The position numbers and the translations under genes were made by a program. Positions 1 through 12,722 of a stretch of 64,000 nt of DNA are shown piece after piece. The first letter of the stretch is position 1. Each line of letters begins with the position of its first letter. The stretch is from Cytobacillus praedii (GTDB lineage: Bacteria > Bacillota > Bacilli > Bacillales > Cytobacillaceae), in NCBI RefSeq assembly GCF_001439605.1, contig NZ_LMBX01000002.1, positions 162,676 through 226,675 on the forward strand, in the 5' to 3' direction. Below the pieces are notes generated by a model. The model had not been told where the DNA came from. It worked only from the letters and a program-made list of their open reading frames with translations, and ran no database searches.

Positions 1-1056
1 TGTTAAGCTCCTTTGCTGAATTGTTTCGAGGAGGGCTGGCATAATAAATTTTTCACTTTTCATCACTCCCCCACCCAAGACAATTTTACTCGGGTTAACG
101 AGATGAATTAAATTGGTTAAACCGATTCCGATCATTTCACCTGTTTCCTGTAGTAAATGAACGCAATCTGCATTTCCATTTTGCGCAAACTCAAATATTT
201 CTTTGGCAGTTAATTCACCTTTTGTTACCTGCTTTCTTGCTCTTTTTGCAATCGAAGAACCACTTACAAGCGTTTGCAGACAGCCTTGATTTCCACACTC
301 ACAAACGTCTCCATTAATATCTATCGTCATATGACCAAGCTCACCAGCAATTCCCTGGGCCCCATGATATAATTTTCCATTCATGATCACTCCGGCCCCT
401 ACCCCACGTCCAATATTCACCGCTACCATGCTATCTACCTCACCATGTCCACCAAACCATGATTCTCCTAATGCCATTGCACGTGCATCATTTTCCACTT
501 TAATCGTTAGGTTAAATTCCTCTTCCAGTGCTGCTTTTATTGGTATATTTCTTAAGTTTAATATCGGGGCCACAAGTGAAGTGCCTGTTTCTATATCTAC
601 TGCCCCATGCATAGCGATCCCGATTCCAATAATTTTATCTCGATTCATATTTGATATTTGTAAAATTTCACGAATACTTTCCTTTAAAATAGAAAGAAAC
701 TGTTCATTTGTGATAGGTTTTGATAGCAAACGAGAATTTCGCTCTATAGTTTTACCTGTTAAATCAGTAAGGATACATTCGACTTTCTCCGGTCCCGCAT
801 CTATCCCTATGACATAAAAAGCACTTGTATGAATATGGAGCATAGTCGGTTTGCGTCCTCCACTTGAGTGACCAAGCGTGCTTTCCCTAACTAATCCCTG
901 ATCGATTAATTCTTTAACAATACTGCTGACCGTTGGGGGAGTTAGACTTGTTTCTTTCGCAATCTGTGCTCGTGAGATTGGCTCAGATAAACGAATTTTA
1001 TTCAACACGATTGATTTATTTACTGACTTCATTAATTTGAATGTACCACGCTGCAT
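1..1056 (-). CDS. ROK-family transcriptional repressor (NagC/XylR type), partial
   Basis: Reading the minus strand from the ATG at 1056 gives an open frame of 352 codons that runs off the left edge, so the C-terminus is missing. The first 70 or so residues form a winged helix-turn-helix (…AQIAKETSLTPPTVSSIVKEL…). A sugar-kinase-like ROK domain follows, with the phosphate-binding start IGIDAG, the motif ENDARAMALGE, the GRGVGAG loop and the ROK zinc signature GELGHMTID…CECGNQGCLQT. Proteins of this build repress sugar genes and are released by a sugar ligand. GGAGG lies 6 bases before the ATG. Given the adjacent glycan genes it probably senses a sugar from the same locus, which is inference. 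Confidence 0.9.
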   Translation of the reverse strand, partial: MQRGTFKLMKSVNKSIVLNKIRLSEPISRAQIAKETSLTPPTVSSIVKELIDQGLVRESTLGHSSGGRKPTMLHIHTSAFYVIGIDAGPEKVECILTDLTGKTIERNSRLLSKPITNEQFLSILKESIREILQISNMNRDKIIGIGIAMHGAVDIETGTSLVAPILNLRNIPIKAALEEEFNLTIKVENDARAMALGESWFGGHGEVDSMVAVNIGRGVGAGVIMNGKLYHGAQGIAGELGHMTIDINGDVCECGNQGCLQTLVSGSSIAKRARKQVTKGELTAKEIFEFAQNGNADCVHLLQETGEMIGIGLTNLIHLVNPSKIVLGGGVMKSEKFIMPALLETIQQRSLT

Positions 1057-1088
1057 CGAAAATCCTCCACAAAACTAACATTTCTCTT

Positions 1089-1125
1089 ATTATAACACAT
1101 ACCCATAGTTAATTAATTTAATTAA
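1089..1125 (-). promoter_or_regulatory. Promoter and candidate operator of the ROK gene
   Basis: On the minus strand an extended -10 (TGTTATAAT; hexamer at 1089-1094) lies 33 bases before the ROK start codon. Just upstream at 1109-1125 is TTAATTAATTTAATTAA, an AT-rich inverted/direct repeat resembling the operators of XylR-type ROK repressors. Autorepression is inferred. Confidence 0.5.
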
Positions 1126-1135
1126 TATACTAGAT

Positions 1136-1168
1136 AAAAGGCAGACTTTATTAGAAAGTCTGCCTTTT
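1136..1168 (-). terminator. Rho-independent terminator after the lacI-type gene
   Basis: A perfect 10-bp stem (GGCAGACTTT / AAAGTCTGCC) with a 5-base loop is flanked by A4 and T4 runs, so it can act in both directions. It lies 54 bases past the LacI-family stop codon and ends the beta-galactosidase transcription unit before the ROK promoter. Confidence 0.9.
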
Positions 1169-1221
1169 ATCAGTTCTTTGAATTCGCCCTTTTCTTGACT
1201 AGTTTCATTCCTTCCACTCTC

Positions 1222-2229
<1,008 letters not shown>

Positions 2230-2370
2230 TTAAAAAACGATTTAATTGTTGAACTAATCTATATTTTAAAAGTATTAACGCAAACACTCAACTTTTATTT
2301 AAGAATCAAGACGAATATGAAGGACGACGAGTTTCCGCCGCCCCCATTCATTATATGTCTTATTCCCTTT

Positions 2371-5430
<3,060 letters not shown>

Positions 5431-5446
5431 TCACACTCCCTAATTG

Positions 5447-6277
5447 TTATTCTTTAACTGAACCACCAAGAATTCCTGAAATAAAATGCTTTTGCAATAA
5501 AAGGAAAAAGATAATTATTGGAATAGTAGCTAATGTTGTGCCTAACATGACTTGGCCATAATCGATTCGTGCCATCCCTATTAAACTTGATAAAGCTACA
5601 GGCAATGTAAACATTTCTTTTGAATTTAATGTAATTAGCGGCCATAATAAGCTGTTCCATTGACCCATAAATTGAAAAATTGCTACAGCAGCTAACGCTG
5701 GCCTTGTCATTGGCAAAATAATGGAGAAGAATATTCTGAACTCCCCTGCTCCTTCCACTCGTGATGCTTCAATAATTGAATCAGGAACAGCTTTCATATT
5801 TTGCTTCATTAGAAAGATCGCAAAAGGGGCAGCTAATCCTGGTAAAATAATTGCTTGATATGTATTAAGCCAGTTAAATGAAACCATCATTTCGAATAAC
5901 GGGATTAATGTCACTTGGGAAGGTATCATTAATGAACATAAAATGATGAAAAAGAGCCCATTCCCTCCCTTAAAACGGAATTTAGCAAAAGCATACCCAG
6001 CCATTGCACTTATAAGTGTACTAACAACGGTATAAGTAAGGGCAATGAACATAGAATTAAAAAATACTTTTGTAATCCCAATTGATTCACTTAGAGACTG
6101 AAAATTTTCTGCTAAATTTGTGCCTGGAAGAAGCTTTGGCGGAAGGTGAAAAATTTCGCCTGATTGCAAAGTAGAACCGACAAACATCCAATAAAATGGA
6201 GCAATAGAAAGGAGCACACCTATAATTAAAAAGCTATATATTCCAATTTTAGCTAATAGATTATTTGAAGTAATCAT
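5447..6277 (-). CDS. Carbohydrate ABC transporter permease (MalG/CUT1 type)
   Basis: A 276-residue inner-membrane protein with six predicted hydrophobic segments. It carries the EAA loop typical of MalG-type permeases (EASRVEGAGEFRIFFSIILPMTRPAL), where the shared ATPase docks. Its ATG overlaps the stop of the preceding permease by 4 bases (ATGA), so translation is coupled. It forms the channel with the MalF-type partner at 6274-7197 for the sugar delivered by the lipoprotein at 7282-8577. Confidence 0.94.
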   Translation of the reverse strand: MITSNNLLAKIGIYSFLIIGVLLSIAPFYWMFVGSTLQSGEIFHLPPKLLPGTNLAENFQSLSESIGITKVFFNSMFIALTYTVVSTLISAMAGYAFAKFRFKGGNGLFFIILCSLMIPSQVTLIPLFEMMVSFNWLNTYQAIILPGLAAPFAIFLMKQNMKAVPDSIIEASRVEGAGEFRIFFSIILPMTRPALAAVAIFQFMGQWNSLLWPLITLNSKEMFTLPVALSSLIGMARIDYGQVMLGTTLATIPIIIFFLLLQKHFISGILGGSVKE

Positions 6278-7197
6278 TTATCATCGTCACCTACTAATTT
6301 CATCTGAATCCATGAAATGATTGCTGTAATAAGAACAAGGACGTAAGCAATAGCTGATGCATAGCCAAACTCAAAATACTTAAATCCAGTTTCATATAAA
6401 TACAAAGTAATTGTCGTGGTTGCATTATTTGGCCCACCAGCAGTAAGTATAAATGGTTCATCAAATAACTGCAGCGTGCCAATCGTTGACATAACTACAG
6501 TAAAAATGAAGACCGGCTTTAATTGCGGAATTGTAATCCAGAAAAACTGTTTGACCTTACCCGCTCCATCTATACTGGCTGCTTCATATAAATCAGAAGG
6601 GATATTTTGCAGCCCTGCTAGAAAAATCACCATATTGTATCCTGTCCACCTCCATGTCATGACTAGGATGACAGAAGCTTTCGCCCAGAATGGGGACGTC
6701 AGCCACTTAATACCCTCTATCCCAAACAAAGAGAGAAAGTAATTAACTAGCCCGAAATGCTCATCTAGAAGAATCATAAATACGATGGATGCAGCAATCA
6801 ATGCTGTAATAGCAGGCATAAAAAAGGCAATTCGAAATAGCGTTCGCCCTTTCACCATGGATGAGTGGAGCCCTACAGCTATAAGTAAAGCAAGTGAAAC
6901 CATAATTGGCACTTGAATAATTAATAGCTGAAATGTATTTAAAAGAGATTTATAAAAAACAGGATCCTGAAACAATCGGGTATAATTAGAAAAACCAACA
7001 AATGTTTTCTCTATGCCACGTACTTCTTGGAAACTTAGAATAAAAGATGATAGGACTGGATAAACGGTAAAAATCAACATTAAGATAATGGCTGGAGCAA
7101 TAAAAACATATGGTGCCCTTTTAGGAGTTAACCATTTCTTTCTCGTTTTCAATTGATAGTTTATTGGTGCATTTGTTTTTATTTCTACTTTTCCCAC
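6274..7197 (-). CDS. Carbohydrate ABC transporter permease (MalF/CUT1 type)
   Basis: A 307-residue permease with an N-terminal cytoplasmic stretch and six hydrophobic segments. The EAA loop is visible as EAASIDGAGKVKQFFWITIPQLKP. The start is GTG at 7197, preceded by a GGGGGTG ribosome-binding site. It is the MalF-like half of the first importer. No ATP-binding subunit is encoded anywhere in this window; in Bacillus such importers commonly share the MsmX ATPase, so that is the expected partner (inferred). Confidence 0.94.
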   Translation of the reverse strand: MGKVEIKTNAPINYQLKTRKKWLTPKRAPYVFIAPAIILMLIFTVYPVLSSFILSFQEVRGIEKTFVGFSNYTRLFQDPVFYKSLLNTFQLLIIQVPIMVSLALLIAVGLHSSMVKGRTLFRIAFFMPAITALIAASIVFMILLDEHFGLVNYFLSLFGIEGIKWLTSPFWAKASVILVMTWRWTGYNMVIFLAGLQNIPSDLYEAASIDGAGKVKQFFWITIPQLKPVFIFTVVMSTIGTLQLFDEPFILTAGGPNNATTTITLYLYETGFKYFEFGYASAIAYVLVLITAIISWIQMKLVGDDDK

Positions 7198-7245
7198 TTA
7201 AGGCACCCCCCTGACTTTTCCACAGACATCTTGTTATATAGAAAA

Positions 7246-7267
7246 GAGGAAGTCATTACACCTCCTC
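7246..7267 (-). terminator. Possible attenuator hairpin between lipoprotein and permease genes
   Basis: On the minus strand a short stem (GAGGAGGT / ACTTCCTC with an imperfect pair) is followed by TTTTCTATAT. Located just after the binding-protein stop codon, it could stop part of the transcripts and raise the ratio of binding protein to permease. The stem is weak. Confidence 0.4.
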
Positions 7268-7281
7268 ATTTCTACATATCC

Positions 7282-8577
7282 TTACCTCTTCATTTCATTT
7301 TCTAATTGTTTCTGCGCATCTTTTAACGCATCTTCCACTGGTTTATCTTCTAATAAAACGGAAGATTGAGTATTACTAGTAATCTCACTTGCCTTCGCAT
7401 AATTTTCATTCAAATGAATTTTTGGTACTTCTTCAACAATTTCAGCAAATCTCTTAAATATTGGACTGCCATTAAAGTATTCGCTGTTTGCTGTGAACTC
7501 TGGCAAAACATACGTATCTTTTAATGAAGGGAAAAGGCCGTATTTTTCAAATCCTAACATTTGCGATTCTTGATCCGTTGTAAAGAATTCAACAAAGGCA
7601 TATGCAGCTGACTGGTTTTTGGTTGTAGACGGGATTAATAATGATGACCCTCCTACGTTGGCATATCTAGTGCCACTCTCCTTAAATTTTGGAAGATAGA
7701 ACATATCCCAATTACCTTTTAAATCTGGTGCTTGGTCCATAATCGTTCCCGTATACCAAACACCATAAGGAATGGTTGCAACTGTGCCATTTACTGTTGC
7801 TGTAACAATGCCGTCCCAACCGCTATTATTAAAGACAAGGTCCGCATCATAGAGTTCTTTAATAACACTCATCGCGCGAGTAGCTTCAGGAGATTGTAAA
7901 GTAATTTTATTATCCTCATCAAAATAGGATAGACCTTGCTGCTGCATCATCATTTGGAAAACACCATCATAATTTGAGATATCAATTGGGAGTAACTGCG
8001 CTCCAGTAGCTTCCTTTATTTTCTTGCCTGCTTCAATATAATCATCCCATGTTTGAATAGCATCTGGATCTACATTTGCCTTCTCAAAATAATCAACACG
8101 GTAAAACACACCAGCTGGCCCAATATCCCAAGGAGCAGCAATCATATTGCCATCTTTATCTTGAACAGCTGCTACTTTGGCAGGATTAAACGAATCCTTA
8201 TACTTGTCATATCCTAACTTATTTAATGGCAAGAATCCTTGCGGGAATTGGTGCGTATATCCAGGAATGCGCTCATCCTCCATTAAGACAACATCGGGCA
8301 GTCCTGACCCCCTTGCCGCCAAACCCACTGTTAACTTTTCGTAAAGATCCCCACTGCCAAAGTCCTCAACCTTTACTTCTACATCTGGATATTTCTTTTG
8401 AAAGATTTCAACTGATTCTTTAAGTGTTGCTGCTGCCACATCCCAGCCCCAAACGGTAATCGTACCCGCTGGATTTTTGGCATCACCCGTTTTTATTTCA
8501 TCTCCAGAGGATTTATTCGAACAGGCAGGTAAGATTAACAGAACCAAAATAAGTACACCATACAAATACTTTTTCAT
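7282..8577 (-). CDS. Extracellular sugar-binding lipoprotein of a CUT1 ABC importer
   Basis: A 431-residue protein with a lipoprotein signal peptide (MKKYLYGVLILVLLILPACSN, lipid-anchored cysteine at residue 19). A family-1-type solute-binding fold follows (GTITVWGWDVAAATLKESVEIFQKKYP…, …LPDVVLMEDERIPGY…). It should capture an oligosaccharide outside the membrane and pass it to the permeases just downstream. First gene of the group lipoprotein-permease-permease-beta-galactosidase-LacI. Only 57 bases separate it from the glycine-dehydrogenase-like gene upstream, so read-through from that unit is possible. Ligand unknown; a galactose-ended oligosaccharide is suggested by the beta-galactosidase. 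Confidence 0.93.
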   Translation of the reverse strand: MKKYLYGVLILVLLILPACSNKSSGDEIKTGDAKNPAGTITVWGWDVAAATLKESVEIFQKKYPDVEVKVEDFGSGDLYEKLTVGLAARGSGLPDVVLMEDERIPGYTHQFPQGFLPLNKLGYDKYKDSFNPAKVAAVQDKDGNMIAAPWDIGPAGVFYRVDYFEKANVDPDAIQTWDDYIEAGKKIKEATGAQLLPIDISNYDGVFQMMMQQQGLSYFDEDNKITLQSPEATRAMSVIKELYDADLVFNNSGWDGIVTATVNGTVATIPYGVWYTGTIMDQAPDLKGNWDMFYLPKFKESGTRYANVGGSSLLIPSTTKNQSAAYAFVEFFTTDQESQMLGFEKYGLFPSLKDTYVLPEFTANSEYFNGSPIFKRFAEIVEEVPKIHLNENYAKASEITSNTQSSVLLEDKPVEDALKDAQKQLENEMKR

Positions 8578-8605
8578 ATTGGACCTTGCCCCTTTTTATA
8601 AAAAA

Positions 8606-8616
8606 ATAATCGTTAT
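8606..8616. promoter_or_regulatory. Candidate LacI-type operator half-palindrome
   Basis: ATAATCGTTAT is an odd-length inverted repeat (ATAA-tcg-TTAT) about 30 bases upstream of the binding-lipoprotein start, in the short gap after the gcvPB-like gene. Its central CG and position would suit the local LacI-family regulator, but it is short and could be chance. Confidence 0.25.
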
Positions 8617-8634
8617 CCCATTAAATCCTCCAAC

Positions 8635-10209
8635 TTACTTAGCTGCCTCAACTACTGCCGTCTTTTTTAAGTATGACCGCCATGTTATACACCATTTATC
8701 TGGATGGTCAAGGAAATCTTGCTCATCCATTTTGTGGATTGTACTATTATGCGGAGCTGATTTAACAATTTCTGGATTTTCATATGCTTCCTTTGAAATT
8801 TGCTCAAGCGCATGAATATATTCATCCAAGTCTTCCTTGGAATAGGATTCTGTAGGTTCTAACGTAAAAGGCTGCTTAACAATATATGGATGGTGACTTG
8901 TCCAGTAATGCAGGCCAAAGTCTGTCATTCTTCTTGTTACATCCTCAGTCGTTACACCTGTTTCTTTCGTCATCTGTTCCCAGCTATAACGAACCTGCTC
9001 TAAACGATGCCCCTTTACATACGGTGCACTGGCTCCGCGAATAGCTAGTACTTTGTGATACATATAGTTATTATTTAATACAGCAATTTTTGCTACTTCC
9101 TTCAGCCCTTCAGCTCCTAGTGCACGGATCCAGGCATATGCCCGCAAAACCGTTTGAGCGACACCATGAAAGGAGCGAACCTTGCCAATGGATTGCTCTA
9201 AATCGTATTGGAGTGAATATTTGCCATCCCTATGTTCGACGATCGGTGCAGGCAAGAATTCCTTTAACTTGGCGATGACACCTAATGCTCCAGTTGCTGG
9301 ACCTCCACACATATGTGGTGCTGCAAAGGTTTTATGAAGATTAAAGAAACACATATCAAATCCTGCTTCTTTTGCTCTCGTAATGCCTAATAATCCATTT
9401 GCATTTGCTTGATCATAAAAGCATAGCCCGCCTGCTTGATGAACAATATCAGTAAATTCCTTAATCCTTGGGTTAAAAATTCCTGTATCTTCTGGATTTG
9501 CTACAACAAAGCCTGCTGTCCGCTCGGATACAGCCGCCTTTAATTTATCTATATCAGGGAAACCATCTTCATCCGGATGCAAAGTAATTATTTTGTATCC
9601 TTTAACCGCTGCAGTTGCTGCCTGTGATGGATGAGAGAAAATGGTTGTGATAATTTCATTTCGCTGATCTCCTTCTCCCCTTGATTCATGATATTTTCGT
9701 ACAATCGAAGCCATTGCAAACAATGCTTGTGTTCCACTGCCAGGCTGGAAGGAGAAACAGTCCATGCCTGAAATCTCCCGCATACATAAATCAAGCTTAT
9801 GGAATATTTCTAGCATTCCCTGAACCGTTTCTTCATTTTGCAATGGGTGCAGTTCCATCATCTTTGGATCACGAATCAACAGCTCATTAATTTTCGGGAT
9901 GTATTTCATCGTACAAGTGCCCTGGCCAATTTCCACGTTAAAATCAGAGCCTAATGTTTCTTGAGAAAGTCTTACATAATGTCGAAGTACACGTGCCTGC
10001 CCAATCTCCGGGAGACCTAGTCTGCCTTTTCTCTGCATCGCTTCCGGAATAACTGAAATTCCGTCACCAACAGCTAATGCCACTTCTTTATTAACGGGAG
10101 GCAGTTCTACCCCTTTCTCCCCCGGCTGATGGAGTTCAAAAATAATCGGTTCATTCCATTTCGCTTGGTGAAAATCACGCGTTTTGTTTGTACGGGTAAT
10201 CCTTTGCAT
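8635..10209 (-). CDS. Glycine dehydrogenase subunit 2-like PLP enzyme (divergent GcvPB paralogue)
   Basis: A 524-residue fold-type I PLP protein related to the C-terminal half of the glycine-cleavage P-protein. The PLP lysine region is present (FFNLHKTFAAPH, K293) and so is the family signature NEETVQGMLEIFH. Other normally conserved GcvPB motifs are changed: the SAHGTNPASA region reads FSHPSQAATA (191-200), DGANLNA reads DQANANG (266-272), and the loop after the lysine reads AAPHMCGGPATG rather than TGPHGGGGPG. These comparisons are from memory of the family. It pairs with the subunit-1-like gene 16 bases upstream. There is no gcvH or gcvT in the window, and the neighbours are sugar genes, so a role other than glycine cleavage is likely. 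The substrate is unknown; an amino-sugar acid is one speculative option. Confidence 0.8.
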   Translation of the reverse strand: MQRITRTNKTRDFHQAKWNEPIIFELHQPGEKGVELPPVNKEVALAVGDGISVIPEAMQRKGRLGLPEIGQARVLRHYVRLSQETLGSDFNVEIGQGTCTMKYIPKINELLIRDPKMMELHPLQNEETVQGMLEIFHKLDLCMREISGMDCFSFQPGSGTQALFAMASIVRKYHESRGEGDQRNEIITTIFSHPSQAATAAVKGYKIITLHPDEDGFPDIDKLKAAVSERTAGFVVANPEDTGIFNPRIKEFTDIVHQAGGLCFYDQANANGLLGITRAKEAGFDMCFFNLHKTFAAPHMCGGPATGALGVIAKLKEFLPAPIVEHRDGKYSLQYDLEQSIGKVRSFHGVAQTVLRAYAWIRALGAEGLKEVAKIAVLNNNYMYHKVLAIRGASAPYVKGHRLEQVRYSWEQMTKETGVTTEDVTRRMTDFGLHYWTSHHPYIVKQPFTLEPTESYSKEDLDEYIHALEQISKEAYENPEIVKSAPHNSTIHKMDEQDFLDHPDKWCITWRSYLKKTAVVEAAK

Positions 10210-10225
10210 ATTTTACAGCTCCTTT

Positions 10226-11614
10226 CTATTTTTCTATCACTTCTTTAATTGATTGAACGAGATGATCAATATCCTCTTTCGTATGAACTTCTGTTACACA
10301 ATACAAGGCTGACTGGCCAAACTCAGGAAATTCATTTGATAGGTCTTTTCCACCAAAAATCTTCTTTTCAAGCAGGCGTTTATTCAATTCTTCAACTGAA
10401 AGCCCTGTATGATTAAAATCAACGACAAACTCCTTAAAAAATGGCGAGTTCAAACAAGATCCAGTTATATTAGGAATTTGATTTAATCGCTGAACAGCAT
10501 ATTGGCTATTTTGCATAATGGCTTGGCCTACTTCATACATCCCATCCGGTCCTAGGAGAGCTAAGTAAACACCTGCCGTAATTCCCCATAATGCTGTTTG
10601 TGTACCAACAGATTCTTTTCCTTCTTCCCTTAAGGCAAATGATGTCCGATCATAATAAACATCTCCAAATCCGTACTCTCCCTCTTTCACTGTTGGAACA
10701 ATCCCAAACAATCTTGATGGGAACTCCTGAACAAACTTCACTTCATCACGAGTAGCAATGAAACCAGCCTGCCCTCCACTGAAGTTCATATGCATGCCTA
10801 GCGGCTGAAGATCTCCACAGATGATATCAGCACCATAATGACTAGGTGGTGCCATTACTCCTAATGAAATCGGATCAACTCCTACTACCATTAAAGACTG
10901 ATTACCCTTTAATAACTTTGAAATTTCTGGTCCCTGTTCTTCAATGAATCCAAGATAGGATGGGTTTTCAAAATAAAGGGCGGCAACATCTTCCGTTAAT
11001 TTTGCTTTTAGATCCTTGAGGTCCATGGCTCCCGTTTTCACATCAAAATGAACAAACTCAAATTGTAAATCTGGTGTGCCATAATTGATTATGATATCTC
11101 TGCGCTCTGGTGCTGTTGTCTTTGTAAGAAGCACTTTCTTTTTGCCAGTGATTCTCGCAGCCATTCGAATAGAAGTAGCGGCTGCTTGCCCCCAATCAAA
11201 AGTTGGAACATTAACAACATCCATATCTACCAATTCGGCTACTAAACTTTGATACTCAAACAGTGCATGAAAGCGTCCATGGTCCTCATAAGGCTCCCCG
11301 GCATATGCCGTCAAAAATTCTGAACGCTGATTGATTTCGTCACAAACAGCTGGGATAAAATGCTGCCAGCAGCCTGCACCAAGGAAATTAAGATATTCCT
11401 TTGTACTCGTATTCTTGTTAAGTATGCCTTCGATATGACGTCTAAGCTCATATTCCGTTAATGCAGGTGGAATATTCATATTTTCTTTTAGCTTTAATTC
11501 ATCTGGTATGCAAGAATATAACTCCATAATATTTTTGGCACCGATCACTTTTAACATTTCTTCCTGTACTTTCGGTACCATATTTGGTATATAAGGATGT
11601 ACCTTTTGAGTCAT
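10226..11614 (-). CDS. Glycine dehydrogenase subunit 1-like protein (divergent GcvPA paralogue)
   Basis: A 462-residue protein matching the N-terminal half of the glycine-cleavage P-protein in length and order (…NFLGAGCWQHFIPAV…, …EFLTAY…FEYQSLVAELVDMDVVN…, …GADIICGDLQPLGMHMNFSGGQAGFIATRDE…). Family motifs are altered: FLGGG..SHHVP reads FLGAGCWQHFIP, the Y-x-PYQPE-x-SQG segment reads YAGEPYEDHGR, and the NITTNAQL-like segment reads ESVGTQTAL. It is probably the partner of the subunit-2-like protein just downstream; in the canonical enzyme the two form an alpha2beta2 complex. It starts at an ATG with GGGAGG upstream. It lies 54 bases after the SDR gene in one operon. Confidence 0.8.
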   Translation of the reverse strand: MTQKVHPYIPNMVPKVQEEMLKVIGAKNIMELYSCIPDELKLKENMNIPPALTEYELRRHIEGILNKNTSTKEYLNFLGAGCWQHFIPAVCDEINQRSEFLTAYAGEPYEDHGRFHALFEYQSLVAELVDMDVVNVPTFDWGQAAATSIRMAARITGKKKVLLTKTTAPERRDIIINYGTPDLQFEFVHFDVKTGAMDLKDLKAKLTEDVAALYFENPSYLGFIEEQGPEISKLLKGNQSLMVVGVDPISLGVMAPPSHYGADIICGDLQPLGMHMNFSGGQAGFIATRDEVKFVQEFPSRLFGIVPTVKEGEYGFGDVYYDRTSFALREEGKESVGTQTALWGITAGVYLALLGPDGMYEVGQAIMQNSQYAVQRLNQIPNITGSCLNSPFFKEFVVDFNHTGLSVEELNKRLLEKKIFGGKDLSNEFPEFGQSALYCVTEVHTKEDIDHLVQSIKEVIEK

Positions 11615-11668
11615 TCGTATAGCCTCCCAACAATCATTTAAAATTAAAATACTATAGAAGTATTCAAC

Positions 11669-12445
11669 CTATGCTAATCCGCCACCATCAACAGTGAGGT
11701 GGGTTCCTGTTACCCAAGCTGACAAATCACTTGCCAGGAATAACACACCTTTTGCAATATCTCTCGGTGTCCCAATTCTTTCTAATGGACGCCCTACTGC
11801 AGATGAAGCTAAGAAAGCGTCTTCCTGAAGGTTAAGCTGCTTTGCCTCACTTCTAAGCAATGGCGTATCCGTATCCCCTGGGCAAATGCAGTTTACACGT
11901 ATATTCTGCGGGCCATGGTCAATCGCCATCGCCTTCGTTAAATTCACTACTCCAGCTTTAGCAGCACAATAGGCAGCTGCTTTGTCTCCACCTTTTAACC
12001 CCCATCCAGAACCAGTATTAATAATGCTCCCGCCATTCGTTTCCATTAAAGGAATTAAATGCTTTGAAAGGAGATATGCCCCTTTTAGAGAGACATCAAT
12101 CACCAGATCCCAATCTGATTCCTCTAAATCGACAACTGATTTTCTCCTTATGACTCCCGCATTATTAAAAAGAACATCCACACGTCCATAATTTATCTCA
12201 ATATACTCCTTAACATCGATACAATCCTTATTACTTGTCACATCACAACGGACGAACTCTACCTTATAATCCTTTTCAACTAGATTATTAGCAGCCCTTT
12301 GTCCACTTTCTTCATTAATATCCAGCATAATTACTTTCGACCCGACTTCAGCTAGAAGCTCAGCTGTTTCCAGTCCAATTCCAGATGCGGCACCAGTAAC
12401 GACAGATACTTTGTCTTTTATTCCGAAATAATCTTGAGCACTCAT
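11669..12445 (-). CDS. SDR-family oxidoreductase, probable sugar or polyol dehydrogenase
   Basis: A 258-residue classical short-chain dehydrogenase. The NAD(P)-binding motif TGAASGIG starts near residue 17, NNAG is near 90, and the active site has serine in NTGSGWG and Y-x3-K in YCAAK; the protein ends VTGTHLTVDGG. An in-frame upstream extension exists, but AGGAGGG is placed for the ATG at 12445 (MSAQDYF). It heads an operon with the two GcvP-like genes. SDRs of this type oxidise sugars, sugar acids or polyols; here it is the only visible candidate for a hexosamine C1 dehydrogenase that would start an oxidative pathway, which is inference. Confidence 0.88.
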   Translation of the reverse strand: MSAQDYFGIKDKVSVVTGAASGIGLETAELLAEVGSKVIMLDINEESGQRAANNLVEKDYKVEFVRCDVTSNKDCIDVKEYIEINYGRVDVLFNNAGVIRRKSVVDLEESDWDLVIDVSLKGAYLLSKHLIPLMETNGGSIINTGSGWGLKGGDKAAAYCAAKAGVVNLTKAMAIDHGPQNIRVNCICPGDTDTPLLRSEAKQLNLQEDAFLASSAVGRPLERIGTPRDIAKGVLFLASDLSAWVTGTHLTVDGGGLA

Positions 12446-12512
12446 TGTTTCCCTCCTAGATATGAAATCCCTTTCAAAAATACGGTGCATTTTTTTAAAA
12501 GCTTAATAAAAG

Positions 12513-12558
12513 ATTAGTAATATTTTAAGTAAAACTTTTACTATTATATTTTACTAAT
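12513..12558. promoter_or_regulatory. Nested palindromic operator over the SDR/gcvP-like promoter
   Basis: The core AGTAAAACTTTTACT (12528-12542) is a perfect 15-bp inverted repeat. Outer arms ATTAGTAA and TTTACTAAT extend the symmetry to about 46 bp. On the minus strand a TATAAT -10 sits inside the right arm. The element lies 70-110 bases upstream of the SDR start and is the best operator candidate for this operon; the regulator is unknown. Confidence 0.6.
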
Positions 12559-12666
12559 ACATTTCGGAATTTTCAATATATTCAACCTAGTAAATAGCAA
12601 GTAATTAAAAAATATTTTTCGACAGATTCTCCAAAAAACGTAAATACTTTTTAGACCATGAGAATA

Positions 12667-12689
12667 GCCCATGCCTTCGAAGCATGAGC
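12667..12689 (-). terminator. Hairpin after the GH63-like gene
   Basis: GCCCATGC and GCATGAGC pair across a 7-base loop (one G-U on RNA). The hairpin is 34 bases past the stop of the GH63-like gene. The U-tract on the minus strand is poor (TATTCT), so termination is uncertain. Confidence 0.4.
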
Positions 12690-12722
12690 TTTGTTATTAA
12701 CAATTTTTTAGTTTTGTATTCC

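Noticed and set aside
383..817. Plus-strand 144-residue frame over the ROK gene
   Set aside because: It is the antisense of the well-supported ROK coding sequence and has no ribosome-binding site or family motif.
8635..11614. Canonical glycine cleavage operon with glycine riboswitch
   Set aside because: No gcvT or gcvH is present and no tandem glycine aptamer could be recognised upstream; key motifs are altered.
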